Shown here piece by piece: positions 45,055 through 53,847 of a stretch of 64,000 bases of DNA. Position 1 is the first letter of the stretch; each line of letters begins with the position of its first letter. The DNA comes from CAVQFB01 sp963711675 (lineage in GTDB: Bacteria; Acidobacteriota; Terriglobia; Terriglobales; Acidobacteriaceae). The notes under the pieces were generated by a model. It was not told the DNA's origin. It ran no database searches and saw nothing but the letters and a program-made list of their open reading frames with translations. The translations under genes were made by a program, and so were the position numbers. The stretch lies in assembly GCA_963711675.1 (NCBI GenBank), contig CAVQFB010000012.1, forward strand, positions 1 through 64,000, given 5' to 3'.

Positions 45055-46524
45055 ATGCTGAGTCGAGGCTCAAGCACATTCCGAGTGCTCGGAATCGTCC
45101 TGATCGTGGTGACTGTGTCGTCCATAGCCGGTGCTCAGGCAACACAACCCGGCAGCTGGACACCGCTGAAGAATCAACCAACCTTTCAAACCGATACCGC
45201 ACTCCTGCTTACCGATGGCAGCGTCATGGTGCATGAGTTCATGAGCCCCAACTGGTGGCGTCTGAAACCGACCAACACCGGCAGCTATGTAAACGGCACT
45301 TGGTCGCAGCTAGCATCGATGCAGTCTAACTACGGTCCTCTTTACTATGCCTCAGCCGTTCTGCCCGATGGCCGGGTACTGGTGGAAGGAGGAGAGTACA
45401 ACTGTTGCGGCGGCGGCGAAGTCACGCTGGGCGCGATTTACGATCCGAAGAAGAACACCTGGACGAACGTGAATCCGCCGAGTGGATGGGGTTACATTGG
45501 CGACTCTCCTGCTGTCATCCTGCCCAACGGCACACTCATGATGGGTCAGGGAGCAAGTCCATCCACACTGCAGGTTCAGTTCAATGCCAGCACTCTGACC
45601 TGGAGCTCCGTAGGAAGCGGGAAAGCGGATGGATTCTCCGAGGAAGGATTAGCCTTACTTCCCAACGGCCAAGTTCTAACCGTGGATACTGAAGACGGCA
45701 CCAACTCCGAGACCTACAATCCGTCTACCACTACATGGAGCAGTGCGGGCAGCACGATCGTCGAACTGCCGAGCAACGGCGGCCTGGGCATCGTCCCGGA
45801 AATGGGACCGCTGCTCCAGCGTCCGGACGGTTCGGTAGCCGCGTTCGGCGCGACGACTCACATGTCCGTCTATAACTCTTCCACCGGCAACTGGACCCAG
45901 GGGCCTGATTTTCCGGGCGGGAACATGATGGCCGATGCGCCGGCCAGCATTCTTCCGGACGGTAACGCGTTGGTGGCTACGAGCCCATTCTTCGCTAATC
46001 CGACGACGTTCTACGAGTTTGATGGAAGCACCTTCACCCAGGTTCCAGCCCCTCCGAGTGCCAGTGGTCAACCCTCCTATACGGTCCGCTTGTTGCCCCT
46101 GCCCAACGGCCGTGTGCTTTACACGCTAGCGGATGGTGCGACAATCGACGTCGAGCTGTACACGCCCAAAGGTTCTGCCAACAATGCCTGGAAGCCGGCG
46201 ATTACCTCGGTTTCGAGCACTCTTACTCACGGCAAGACTTACAAGATCTCGGGCAAGCAGTTTAACGGCTTGTCTGCCGGCGCTGCCTACGGCGACGATG
46301 CGCAGATGGCCACCAATTACCCCCTGGTGGAGATCAAGAACAAAGCGACGGGCCACGTGTTCTGGGCCCGGACACACAATCACAGCACCATGGGCATTTC
46401 AACCGGCAACAAGACCGTCTCCACCCAGTTTGATGTTCCCGCGACCATCGAAAAAGGAGCGAGCACGATTTTTGTCGTGGCCAACGGGATCTCCTCGGTG
46501 GGAAAAGCCGTCACCGTGAATTAA
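45055..46524 (+). CDS. secreted kelch-repeat beta-propeller protein
   Basis: A 489-residue secreted protein. CCAAGGAGAAAAC precedes the ATG at 45055; the signal peptide is RVLGIVLIVVTVSSIAGAQ. Kelch-like blades recur from about 35 to 390: LLLTDGSVMVHEF, AVLPDGRVLVEGGEYN, VILPNGTLMMGQG, ALLPNGQVLTVDT, LLPLPNGRVLYTL, each with G-x-V near the blade end. A C-terminal domain (YKISGKQFNGLSAGAAYGDD, then FWARTHNHSTMG) is the Ig-like end seen in galactose-oxidase-like proteins. Catalytic residues of galactose oxidase (Tyr-Cys pair) are not evident, so it is more likely a binding protein. A strong terminator follows. Confidence 0.85.
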   Translation: MLSRGSSTFRVLGIVLIVVTVSSIAGAQATQPGSWTPLKNQPTFQTDTALLLTDGSVMVHEFMSPNWWRLKPTNTGSYVNGTWSQLASMQSNYGPLYYASAVLPDGRVLVEGGEYNCCGGGEVTLGAIYDPKKNTWTNVNPPSGWGYIGDSPAVILPNGTLMMGQGASPSTLQVQFNASTLTWSSVGSGKADGFSEEGLALLPNGQVLTVDTEDGTNSETYNPSTTTWSSAGSTIVELPSNGGLGIVPEMGPLLQRPDGSVAAFGATTHMSVYNSSTGNWTQGPDFPGGNMMADAPASILPDGNALVATSPFFANPTTFYEFDGSTFTQVPAPPSASGQPSYTVRLLPLPNGRVLYTLADGATIDVELYTPKGSANNAWKPAITSVSSTLTHGKTYKISGKQFNGLSAGAAYGDDAQMATNYPLVEIKNKATGHVFWARTHNHSTMGISTGNKTVSTQFDVPATIEKGASTIFVVANGISSVGKAVTVN

Positions 46525-46553
46525 ACGCTTTTTCAGTTTTGCTTTTGTCATTG

Positions 46554-46589
46554 CCCCGTCATTCCCTTCAGGGAAGACGGGGTTTTTTT
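46554..46589 (+). terminator. rho-independent terminator of the kelch-like gene
   Basis: CCCCGTC (46554-46560) pairs with GACGGGG (46576-46582), with an inner stem TTCCC/GGGAA around a TTCA loop and one bulged A. Seven T residues follow at 46583-46589. It lies 30 bases after the stop codon at 46524. Confidence 0.92.
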
Positions 46590-46711
46590 CGTTTGACTCT
46601 TCTTCAACGTGTGTTGGCGCAAGCCGCGTGAATCAAACCACAGCAAAAACACATTGACTTAGCTTTCCGGACTTACGTATCGTGCCAGCACCGCTCAGCT
46701 TGGGGGAGCCC

Positions 46712-48469
46712 ATGTCCATTGTTATGAGGTCGCACAGCCGTGCGTCTCGACCAGCCACGAACGTCTTCGTCGCGAATTCCCGGAAGATATTTGTGCTCAC
46801 GGTGTTGCTCGGCACGCTGGTGCTAACCAGCGGTTGCAAGAAAAAGGAAGCGACCGAGCAGCCGCACTACCAGCGCCCGAACCTGAGTGATGCTGAATTT
46901 CGCTATGGCGTCGCGCCTACGCGAAACAACAAGGTCACCTATCAGGACGATGTCATCATCGTCGAGCACGGCGAAAAGGCCATCCATGCCGTCAGTTCGA
47001 ACGGCATCGGAGTGACGATTGACGCGAACTTGCCTGAAGCGCAGGCGATGCAGCCGGGGAAAGTCGTATTCCTCACCAACCGCGCTGTCGGACGCATCCT
47101 GGGAGCCCAGCGTAATGGCAATGAACTGTCCCTGGTACTCGGGCCCGTCGACATCACCGAAGTCATCAAGGAAGCCGACCTCTCCCACGACGAGCCGCTC
47201 GACCTGAATTCGATGACGGCGTACTACGCGCCTGATTTTCCCGGAGCGGAGATCGAGGCACCGAAGCTCAGCAGCAGGAACGTGACCCCGAAACCCCGCG
47301 TACAGAACGCGGTGGCTGTCAGCGTGATCTCCCCCACCGGGGAATGGTCGCCCCTCGGAGGGTCCCGCTACGCCCTGAATGATGGCAGATCCCAAGGTCG
47401 TTCCGACGATCCATCGGCCTGGACCGACAAAGACATCGTCGCCGTCCGCCGCCTGGCAGCTTCGTATCCGGACGGACGGGCAGCGTCTTCGGGACTGGCA
47501 AGTGTGCTGCAGGTACCAAGCCTACCCAATGTCCCCTCGGTGCCTGGACTGCCGAATGCCGGTCAGATGCCTGGCCTGCCTGCGCCGCCACCCATCCCGG
47601 GTATCCCTCAGATCCCGATCAATATCGGTAATTTCAAACTCACGCCTTTCTGTTGCGGGGGTATCGGCATCAAGATCGTGCACGACACCGATGCCGTTAA
47701 GGTTCTCGCTTACGGTGTGATACGCCTCCAGAATCCGAGCGTGCATTTCGATCTGAAGATTAGCGGCGGCAAGGTGCAAAAAGCTGGCGTGACCCTCGCC
47801 GGCGCTGCTGGGCTCACGATGCAATTCGAAGCGGGCAGTGCCGTGGGCGTAAATGGCAACATCAACAAGCAAATCACGGTACCAGTAGATTTCAGCATCC
47901 CGATTGCGGGTTTGCCTGTGCCCGTCGCAGTTACGTTTCACCAGTCGTTCATCCTGAAAACGGCGTTCAGCGCCAAAGACGCTACCCTCAAGGCCACCGG
48001 TGACTACACGTTTACCGGATCGCTTTTCATGGGGTATCAGGGCGGGCAGTGGACGGTCGGGGCGCCGACTTCCTTCACGGTGAACCAGGGCCTGCTGAAT
48101 TCAATCGCCGGAGCTTCGGTCGGTGTGAACGGGCTAGTCCTGGCATACAACGGGAAGGTGATCGTGGGTATCGGTGCCTTTGGTTTTGCCACCGGCCCAT
48201 ATCTTGGCTACACCGCCTCGATCGGCATTAGCCGCGGTTCCGATCTGGCCGGTGGCCCAATGGGCTTGCCCACATGCCTTGGCGCGACCATCGATATTGG
48301 CATGTCCGTCGGGATCGGCTACATCATCCCCCAGGCGGTGACGGATGCGATCAACTTCATCCTCCGTCAACTCAATGTGAAGGAGATCGAACGGGAAGGA
48401 GGACTCGAGCACCGGGAAAACCTCATTCACAAGGACGAATATCTTCCGACCAGTTGCGGGAAGCCATGA
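46712..48469 (+). CDS. large probable lipoprotein of unknown function
   Basis: A 585-residue protein. The hydrophobic signal FVLTVLLGTLVLTSGC ends in Cys followed by KKKE, a lipoprotein signal. The N-terminal third (EFRYGVAPTRNNKVTYQDDVIIVEHG; GIGVTIDANLPEAQAM) is globular; a Pro-rich low-complexity stretch (VPSLPNVPSVPGLPNAGQM, PAPPPIPGIPQIPI) follows at about 275-305. The last part is Gly-rich and beta-rich, like an amphipathic barrel. The ATG at 46712 follows GGGGGAG closely; GTG 46682 and ATG 46724 are alternatives. It converges with the cytochrome gene. Function unknown. Confidence 0.75.
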   Translation: MSIVMRSHSRASRPATNVFVANSRKIFVLTVLLGTLVLTSGCKKKEATEQPHYQRPNLSDAEFRYGVAPTRNNKVTYQDDVIIVEHGEKAIHAVSSNGIGVTIDANLPEAQAMQPGKVVFLTNRAVGRILGAQRNGNELSLVLGPVDITEVIKEADLSHDEPLDLNSMTAYYAPDFPGAEIEAPKLSSRNVTPKPRVQNAVAVSVISPTGEWSPLGGSRYALNDGRSQGRSDDPSAWTDKDIVAVRRLAASYPDGRAASSGLASVLQVPSLPNVPSVPGLPNAGQMPGLPAPPPIPGIPQIPINIGNFKLTPFCCGGIGIKIVHDTDAVKVLAYGVIRLQNPSVHFDLKISGGKVQKAGVTLAGAAGLTMQFEAGSAVGVNGNINKQITVPVDFSIPIAGLPVPVAVTFHQSFILKTAFSAKDATLKATGDYTFTGSLFMGYQGGQWTVGAPTSFTVNQGLLNSIAGASVGVNGLVLAYNGKVIVGIGAFGFATGPYLGYTASIGISRGSDLAGGPMGLPTCLGATIDIGMSVGIGYIIPQAVTDAINFILRQLNVKEIEREGGLEHRENLIHKDEYLPTSCGKP

Positions 48470-48505
48470 GCGGCGCGTCTGGCCTTTATAGTCGTGGCGG
48501 TCAAT

Positions 48506-48531
48506 GAGGACGGCATTCCCATGCCGTCCTC
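48506..48531. terminator. bidirectional hairpin between convergent genes
   Basis: GAGGACGGCAT (48506-48516) and ATGCCGTCCTC (48521-48531) make a perfect 11-bp stem with a TCCC loop, midway between the stop codons at 48469 and 48547. No T-run is present on either side, so termination strength is uncertain, but position and symmetry suit a shared terminator. Confidence 0.6.
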
Positions 48532-48546
48532 GTATTCAGCGTGCCT

Positions 48547-50214
48547 CTAACCTCCGCCAGGTCCGTTGTGGCAATCGTAGCAACTGAATTGATGCAGAGC
48601 CGGGAACGTCTTTTTCCCGCCGTCGTCGATATTGAAGATGCGCTGCACCTTGGCCTGCGACAGCACCGAGCCATGATAGGTCTTGCCGTGGCAGTACGCA
48701 CAAGCCTGGTGGCCGTGCTTGTCGACGTAGTCGGGATGGCCATCTACCCACGTCTGGCCGAGTGTGTGAATAGCGTGCGGACCATTAGTGCCGTCGGCCG
48801 CCAGATTCGTGTGGCACACAGTGCACTCGGTGATTTTCGCCGCGTAGCCCTGCAAGTTCTTGGGATACACGTTGTCGTTGGCCTGCAGGGTGGGGAACTC
48901 GGCGTGCGGCGAACCATGGCAGCCTGAACAGAAAACCGAGCCGTGTCCCGTGCTGTAGCGATAAAGGTCGGAACCTTTCACCGGAACGTTCGGGTTGGTG
49001 GCGAACGTCTGGTCTTTCGTCTGGCGCCATACCCACTTGCTGGTGAACGCCGTTTTGTATCGCCGGCTGGTGTTGTGGCACATCTGGCAGGCGGGCTCAA
49101 TCAGCCATCCCGTGCGGCTGGGATCTCCTACGTGACTGACATCGCCGTGGCAGTTGAAGCAATTCACCTTGTTCATCGCGCCGCGTTTGCACAGGGTCTT
49201 GGGACCGGGATGGCAAACGTAGCACGTCGCCAGGTCGGTCGTGCCCTGATCCAGCGTGGCCTTGTTAGGGTAGTTGACCTGTGGCCCGTGCAGCGTGTGC
49301 ATGTCGGTAGTGAGCGGGTTGATCCCCGGAAGCCCTGCCAGACCGAGCGCGTTATCGGCGTGGCAAGCGGCGCAAAGTACCGGCGTTCCCGACACAGCCG
49401 TCTGATATAGCGTCGACTGGTAGTTGTATCCCAGCTTCTGCAGCTGGCCCAGGTATTTCGAAATCTGCCAGCGATCGTCGTGCTTGCGCAGAATGTTGAG
49501 CTTCATGTCCTTGTTCGGATCCGGGTTGTTAACCCATCCCTTGGCCGGTTTTGCAGCTGGATCGGTCTTGGATGCGTGGCAATTCGCGCAGCTCATCTCG
49601 TCGCTGACCGAAAGGACGATCTTGGCCGTGGCCAGCACCTGACCCGTGTTCGAATCCTTGGCCACGAGCAGAGCCATAGGGTAGGGATTGAAATTCCCTT
49701 TGTCGTCATAAGGAATCGTGGGAATGCCGACTGCCTCCCAGTAGCCCAGGGTCGCGTTGTACGTCATCGGGTTCGGCGTGTTGCCCTGAGTCTTGTAGCC
49801 TGCAAGCCCGGTGTCGGGCGGAGGGCTGGCCAGAAAAAGCAAGTCAACGTAGTCCCAGAAGTTGGTCTTGGTCGAACTGATGCTGTTGATTGACCCCTTC
49901 GTATCTTTCGTGGCCTGATAGGTGATGGTCACGCCACTCGTGATGATGGTCGGCGGCTCGCCTTTTTTCACCAGTTGTGCGTGGATGATGTTGTAAGGCG
50001 GCAACACAGAAAAGATTGAGTAGTCCTTGCCGTCGATACAATGCATGCCCAACTCACTCCATGCCATGAGGGCATAGGTGGTCGCATCTGGATTTCCAAA
50101 GCTGGGGGAAAGTTGGGAGGCATTCCCTGTATCACTGGGAGGCGCAGTATTCCCGACGCCACAGGAGAGGGCGATTACCACGAGCGCAGCAGCGGTCATC
50201 AGCAGCCGTTTCAT
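48547..50214 (-). CDS. nine-heme cytochrome c, exported
   Basis: A 555-residue protein with a signal peptide (LLMTAAALVVIALSC; the Cys at about 18 could be lipid-modified). Nine C-x-x-C-H motifs begin at C209, C281, C331, C352, C376, C429, C464, C505 and C545, so nine c-type hemes are expected, spread over the last two thirds. The first 200 residues lack hemes and may form a beta-rich binding domain. Multiheme proteins of this layout conduct electrons in the periplasm or at the cell surface. GAAAGGAACC precedes the ATG. The next gene upstream on the same strand, 300 bases away, encodes a beta-barrel protein, a possible partner. Confidence 0.9.
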   Translation of the reverse strand: MKRLLMTAAALVVIALSCGVGNTAPPSDTGNASQLSPSFGNPDATTYALMAWSELGMHCIDGKDYSIFSVLPPYNIIHAQLVKKGEPPTIITSGVTITYQATKDTKGSINSISSTKTNFWDYVDLLFLASPPPDTGLAGYKTQGNTPNPMTYNATLGYWEAVGIPTIPYDDKGNFNPYPMALLVAKDSNTGQVLATAKIVLSVSDEMSCANCHASKTDPAAKPAKGWVNNPDPNKDMKLNILRKHDDRWQISKYLGQLQKLGYNYQSTLYQTAVSGTPVLCAACHADNALGLAGLPGINPLTTDMHTLHGPQVNYPNKATLDQGTTDLATCYVCHPGPKTLCKRGAMNKVNCFNCHGDVSHVGDPSRTGWLIEPACQMCHNTSRRYKTAFTSKWVWRQTKDQTFATNPNVPVKGSDLYRYSTGHGSVFCSGCHGSPHAEFPTLQANDNVYPKNLQGYAAKITECTVCHTNLAADGTNGPHAIHTLGQTWVDGHPDYVDKHGHQACAYCHGKTYHGSVLSQAKVQRIFNIDDGGKKTFPALHQFSCYDCHNGPGGG

Positions 50215-50513
50215 AGCACGGTTCCTTTCTGCACGTTTCCTTTCTGCACGTTTCGATCCAATTTAAGTGGCGACAACAGAGCGGCGGCGCGGACGATTTA
50301 CAGAGATTACGCAAACTGCCATTTGCGAATTTTTGTGACCATAATCGCTTTGCGAACGGCGGGTCGGTGACAAAGCTCACCTATTTGTGTGAGTCAATTT
50401 TCTGAACGTGAGCGCGCGGAGTTTTGTACAGCGAAGCTGAGCGATAAGTTTCTGCTGGGGAAGAGTGTCTCGCCGGCGGCGGTGCAAATAGGGTGTGCTG
50501 TTCGGGCCGACAA
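50215..50513. other. intergenic region between cytochrome and beta-barrel genes
   Basis: About 300 bases. A short direct duplication TTTCTGCACGTTTCC-TTTCTGCACGTTTCG occurs right upstream of the cytochrome gene (50226-50256). No gene or clear promoter hexamers were recognised. Confidence 0.5.
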
Positions 50514-51305
50514 TTAGTTCTTGCCGTGCCAGCTAAAGCGCCTTCCGACGATGAACTTCAAGATCATGCGATCGCTCGCGTGGTTAGGTTCGAAACCTAC
50601 TCCGAAATTCAGCTCCCAGTTGGGAGAGACGTCGAGATCAACGCAGGGGAAGAACTGGTGATGTTGATTCCTCAGCGGAAGAAATTCAGTCGCCGGACCA
50701 AGGGAGCCGTAGTATTCCAGCCCGGCCGCTACCTTCTTGGTTATGTCATAAGTGGCCTTGGCGTTCGGTGAAAACTCGAACCCACGACGCACGTCGCTGC
50801 CATGCAGTGCCCGATCAAATGTCGGATTGAACGACAAGTACCATCTTCCCAGTTTCTTGTCGATGATCGGCTGTAGTTCGTAGGTCCATGTGTTCTCCGA
50901 GAACTGCCTGCGCTGGTACCCGACCTCCTGGCCCAGGCTCACGCCGACAGGCCAGTGCCACGACTCCGGCACAGTAACTCTCGGACGAATGTGGCTGCCC
51001 ACCCACTGCCACCCGCCATCGGGCTGGATACTGCTGAACACATAAACGCCAGTTTCGAGCCAGTCGGTGAAAGTGTGAGAGACCTCGAGGGTTTCGTGCA
51101 CGGCATGATTCGTGGGAACCAGCCCATCCCTTGAAGTGGTGCTGCCCTGCGCGGTGAAGTTGCTGTGCAACTCCAACATGGTGGTGCCGGGCTTCTCCAT
51201 CTCGGAGCTGTAAACCTGAATCTCGTAGTTGTCCTGTGCATAGGCCAAGTGGACTGACGAGACGAAAAGAAACACAGCTACGATCGAAAGCCGCAGCGCA
51301 TTCAT
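50514..51305 (-). CDS. outer-membrane beta-barrel protein
   Basis: A 263-residue protein with a signal peptide (LSIVAVFLFVSSVHLAYAQ). The mature part alternates polar and aromatic residues in strand-like segments (MLELHSNFTAQGS; HTFTDWLETGVYVFSS; RWYLSFNPTFDRAL; ATYDITKKVAAGLEYYGS), and the end ILKFIVGRRFSWHGKN fits an outer-membrane barrel, though it lacks the usual terminal Phe. It resembles transporters of the phenol-degradation/MetA-like group in style. It precedes the nine-heme cytochrome on the same strand. Confidence 0.78.
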   Translation of the reverse strand: MNALRLSIVAVFLFVSSVHLAYAQDNYEIQVYSSEMEKPGTTMLELHSNFTAQGSTTSRDGLVPTNHAVHETLEVSHTFTDWLETGVYVFSSIQPDGGWQWVGSHIRPRVTVPESWHWPVGVSLGQEVGYQRRQFSENTWTYELQPIIDKKLGRWYLSFNPTFDRALHGSDVRRGFEFSPNAKATYDITKKVAAGLEYYGSLGPATEFLPLRNQHHQFFPCVDLDVSPNWELNFGVGFEPNHASDRMILKFIVGRRFSWHGKN

Positions 51306-51636
51306 CGGTGCAGTTCCATGGCCCGGATGACGCAGGTAAACCCCACTTCGTGCGCGCCTTTGAGATTGTAGTCTAGGGCGATTGCCAGGCCCTCATTGTG
51401 ATGTACGTCACATAGCGATGTGACGTTCCCGTTTTAGAACTCGGCAATCGGTCGGCTCCCTGCCGGGAAAACGACGAGGCCACTGCAATAATCCTCCCCT
51501 CGTCAACTGGACGTGTGCCACTGGAACTGCAGGCTTTTGGCGGGTTTTCGACGACCGGCAGGAAAAATCCTCGTGAAAAATTGAACGTGCGTCTGTCCTT
51601 GCCTGGGCGGCGCGCTACTTCTTATCACCACTACTT
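51306..51636. other. intergenic region with no recognised gene
   Basis: About 330 bases between the divergent beta-barrel and phosphoesterase loci. Promoters for both should be here. GTGATGTACGTCACATAGCGATGTGACGT (about 51400-51424) contains near-palindromic TGTGACGT / ACGTCACA elements like a CRP/FNR-type or cAMP-responsive site; this is only a resemblance. Confidence 0.4.
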
Positions 51637-51867
51637 GTGACGCAGCTTATGGCGAGCCTTCTCGCCCTCCGCTGCAATGAGAAAGGAAACCCCGAAGTCG
51701 GCCCCACATTCGCTGAAGTTAAAGCGGTAGCCTTGCAGATTGTCCAGACCAAATCACGCTTCCCGAAGCCGGACTACTCAGCTTCAGCGGACAGTATTCC
51801 CGGAAGACCGAAGGGTACCAACGGGCCCAGGCCAGGCAAGGAGGATTCTACAGATAAGAAGGTGTAA
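51637..51867 (+). CDS. possible small protein upstream of the phosphoesterase
   Basis: A 76-codon frame from GTG 51637, ending five bases before the phosphoesterase start. The first half reads like protein (ASLLALRCNEKGNPEVGPTF, AEVKAVALQIVQ), while the second is Pro/Gly/Lys-rich. No family is recognised and the frame lacks a clear ribosome site. It may be a true small gene translationally linked to the next, or the C-terminal remnant of a lost gene. Confidence 0.35.
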   Translation: MTQLMASLLALRCNEKGNPEVGPTFAEVKAVALQIVQTKSRFPKPDYSASADSIPGRPKGTNGPRPGKEDSTDKKV

Positions 51868-51872
51868 CCGTA

Positions 51873-53699
51873 ATGAGGAACATTATTTCTCGCTCGCTGT
51901 CTATCTTTGCGCTGCTTACCACGACACTCGCCCAGAATCCCATTAAACACGTCGTCTTCATCTCCAAAGAAAATCGATCCTTCGACAATTACTTCGGCCG
52001 GTTCCCGGGAGCCAACGGAGCTACAACGGGAAAACTTTCCACGGGGCAAGTTGTCCCACTTGCCCGTACGCCTGACCAGACCGCGCATGACATTTCACAT
52101 AAGTGGTGGTCCGGTTGGACCGTCATTGACAATGGCGCCATGGATCGCTTCGACATCAACCTCCAGGGAAATGTGAATGGCGACTATCTGGCATACACAC
52201 AACTGACCAAGGCCGACATTCCAAACTATTGGGCCTACGCCCAGAATTACGGATTGGCTGACAACTTTTTCAGTTCGGAGGCGGGTCCCAGCTTCCCGAA
52301 CCACACTTATATGATCGCGGCCCAATCCAACCACACCATCGCGGTACCTTCTCCGACCGGACCCAGTAGATCGTGGGGTTGCGACGCGGAAGATGCCAGC
52401 GTGGTGCCCCAAATCGATACGCAGGGAAATATAACTTACATCCACCCTTGCTACGATATCCCAACGTTGGGGGACACATTAGACGCAGCTAGGGTCTCAT
52501 GGAAATCTTATGGCCCGACTTATGGTCAGGATGGCTACCAGTGGGTGATCTACGACTCGATTGCTCACATTCGCAATGGACCCGATTGGGTCAAGGCTGT
52601 CGACCAGAGGACGTTTGAAAACGACGCCCTCTCCGGGGACCTTCCCGCCGTTTCGTGGATGGTCGCTCCACAGCGTGAAAATGAACATCCACCGTTTAGT
52701 TCCTGTGTGGGTGAAAATTGGACGGTGCGAAAGATCAACGCGGTCATGCAGGGACCGGACTGGACGTCCACTATTATTTTTTTGACGTGGGACGACTTCG
52801 GCGGCTTTTACGACCATGTAGCTCCAACACAAATCGACCAGATGGGCTTAGGCCCGCGCGTGCCGATGCTCGTAATATCTCCTTATGTGAAGAAGGGCAT
52901 CCTTCATAGTCAGTATGAGTTTTCTTCGGTGCTGGCTTTCATTGAAAAATGGCTGGGATTGCCCTCCTTAGGCGAGCGCGACACAAATGCAAACAACATG
53001 ATGGACGCTTTCAACTTTCATCAGCCACCCCTCGCTCCCATGGTACTCACCGAGCGGCAGTGTCCTATGTCGGGCAGTTATTACGTATTTGGGGAAAACC
53101 TGATAGGCACTACCGTCGCCGCCAGCGGCTTGACCGTAGCCAACCCCACGAATGCTCCCATTACCATCAAGAAGATTTCGATTTCGGGGGCGCCGGACTT
53201 CACCTTAGGCACATATCCAAAGACGATTAGCCCGTACGGGAGTTTCTCACTGCCCTCGAAATTTACACCACACCAGCCCGGCCTTCATAAAGCAACCGTG
53301 ACCATCACCAGCAGCTATCAAACTCAGAAGATTGCCGTGAGCGGCATTGGCTCATTTATCAATACGCCGAAATCGGTAGCCATTGCCGAGACAGTGATTG
53401 GGGATACTAGCCACGCTGTGGTGGCATTCAAGAACACCGACGCGCATCCCGTGACCATTTCCTCGTTTGGTCTCGTCGGAGATGAATTTCAACTGGTGTC
53501 GAGCAATTGCCCCACATCCCTGAAGGGCGGAGGTTCTTGTCAATTCGTGGTGTCGTTTAGTCCCACATGGATTGGCCCAGCGTGGGCGGTACTCTCGGTG
53601 AATGATAGCGATGCCGGGTCTCCACACCAAATTCACCTTGCCAGTCAGGGTGACCCGCCCAATGGCGCACACCTTCCGACGAGCGGAATGGACGAGTAG
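51873..53699 (+). CDS. phospholipase-C/acid-phosphatase-like phosphoesterase with C-terminal HYDIN-type domains
   Basis: A 608-residue secreted enzyme of the alkaline-phosphatase-fold phosphoesterase family (PF04185). The signal peptide is ISRSLSIFALLTTTLA. Diagnostic motifs are KENRSFDNYFGRFPGA with the metal-binding Glu-Asn, the GPSFPNHTYMIAAQSN block carrying the His, and LTWDDFGGFYDHVAP near residue 305. Two beta-sandwich (choice-of-anchor D / ASH-type) domains follow from about 415: TVANPTNAPITIKKISISG and VVAFKNTDAHPVTISSFGL. It would release phosphate or head groups from phospholipids or phosphoesters outside the cell. Confidence 0.88.
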   Translation: MRNIISRSLSIFALLTTTLAQNPIKHVVFISKENRSFDNYFGRFPGANGATTGKLSTGQVVPLARTPDQTAHDISHKWWSGWTVIDNGAMDRFDINLQGNVNGDYLAYTQLTKADIPNYWAYAQNYGLADNFFSSEAGPSFPNHTYMIAAQSNHTIAVPSPTGPSRSWGCDAEDASVVPQIDTQGNITYIHPCYDIPTLGDTLDAARVSWKSYGPTYGQDGYQWVIYDSIAHIRNGPDWVKAVDQRTFENDALSGDLPAVSWMVAPQRENEHPPFSSCVGENWTVRKINAVMQGPDWTSTIIFLTWDDFGGFYDHVAPTQIDQMGLGPRVPMLVISPYVKKGILHSQYEFSSVLAFIEKWLGLPSLGERDTNANNMMDAFNFHQPPLAPMVLTERQCPMSGSYYVFGENLIGTTVAASGLTVANPTNAPITIKKISISGAPDFTLGTYPKTISPYGSFSLPSKFTPHQPGLHKATVTITSSYQTQKIAVSGIGSFINTPKSVAIAETVIGDTSHAVVAFKNTDAHPVTISSFGLVGDEFQLVSSNCPTSLKGGGSCQFVVSFSPTWIGPAWAVLSVNDSDAGSPHQIHLASQGDPPNGAHLPTSGMDE

Positions 53700-53847
53700 G
53701 GAGGTTTGGCGCTTCAAGGAAGTAACCTTGTCTCGTTCAAGGTTCAGGCGTCAAATCCGAAGTCGAGCAGACTCAGTCCGTGGGCTGCAAATCGGCAACC
53801 CTGGGTCAGTTTGGAAACCAGACTCACCCACCGTCCTTCCGCCACCA

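Noticed and set aside
45055..46524. Galactose oxidase
   Set aside because: The propeller and C-terminal Ig-like part fit, but the Tyr-Cys cofactor pair and copper ligands were not found.
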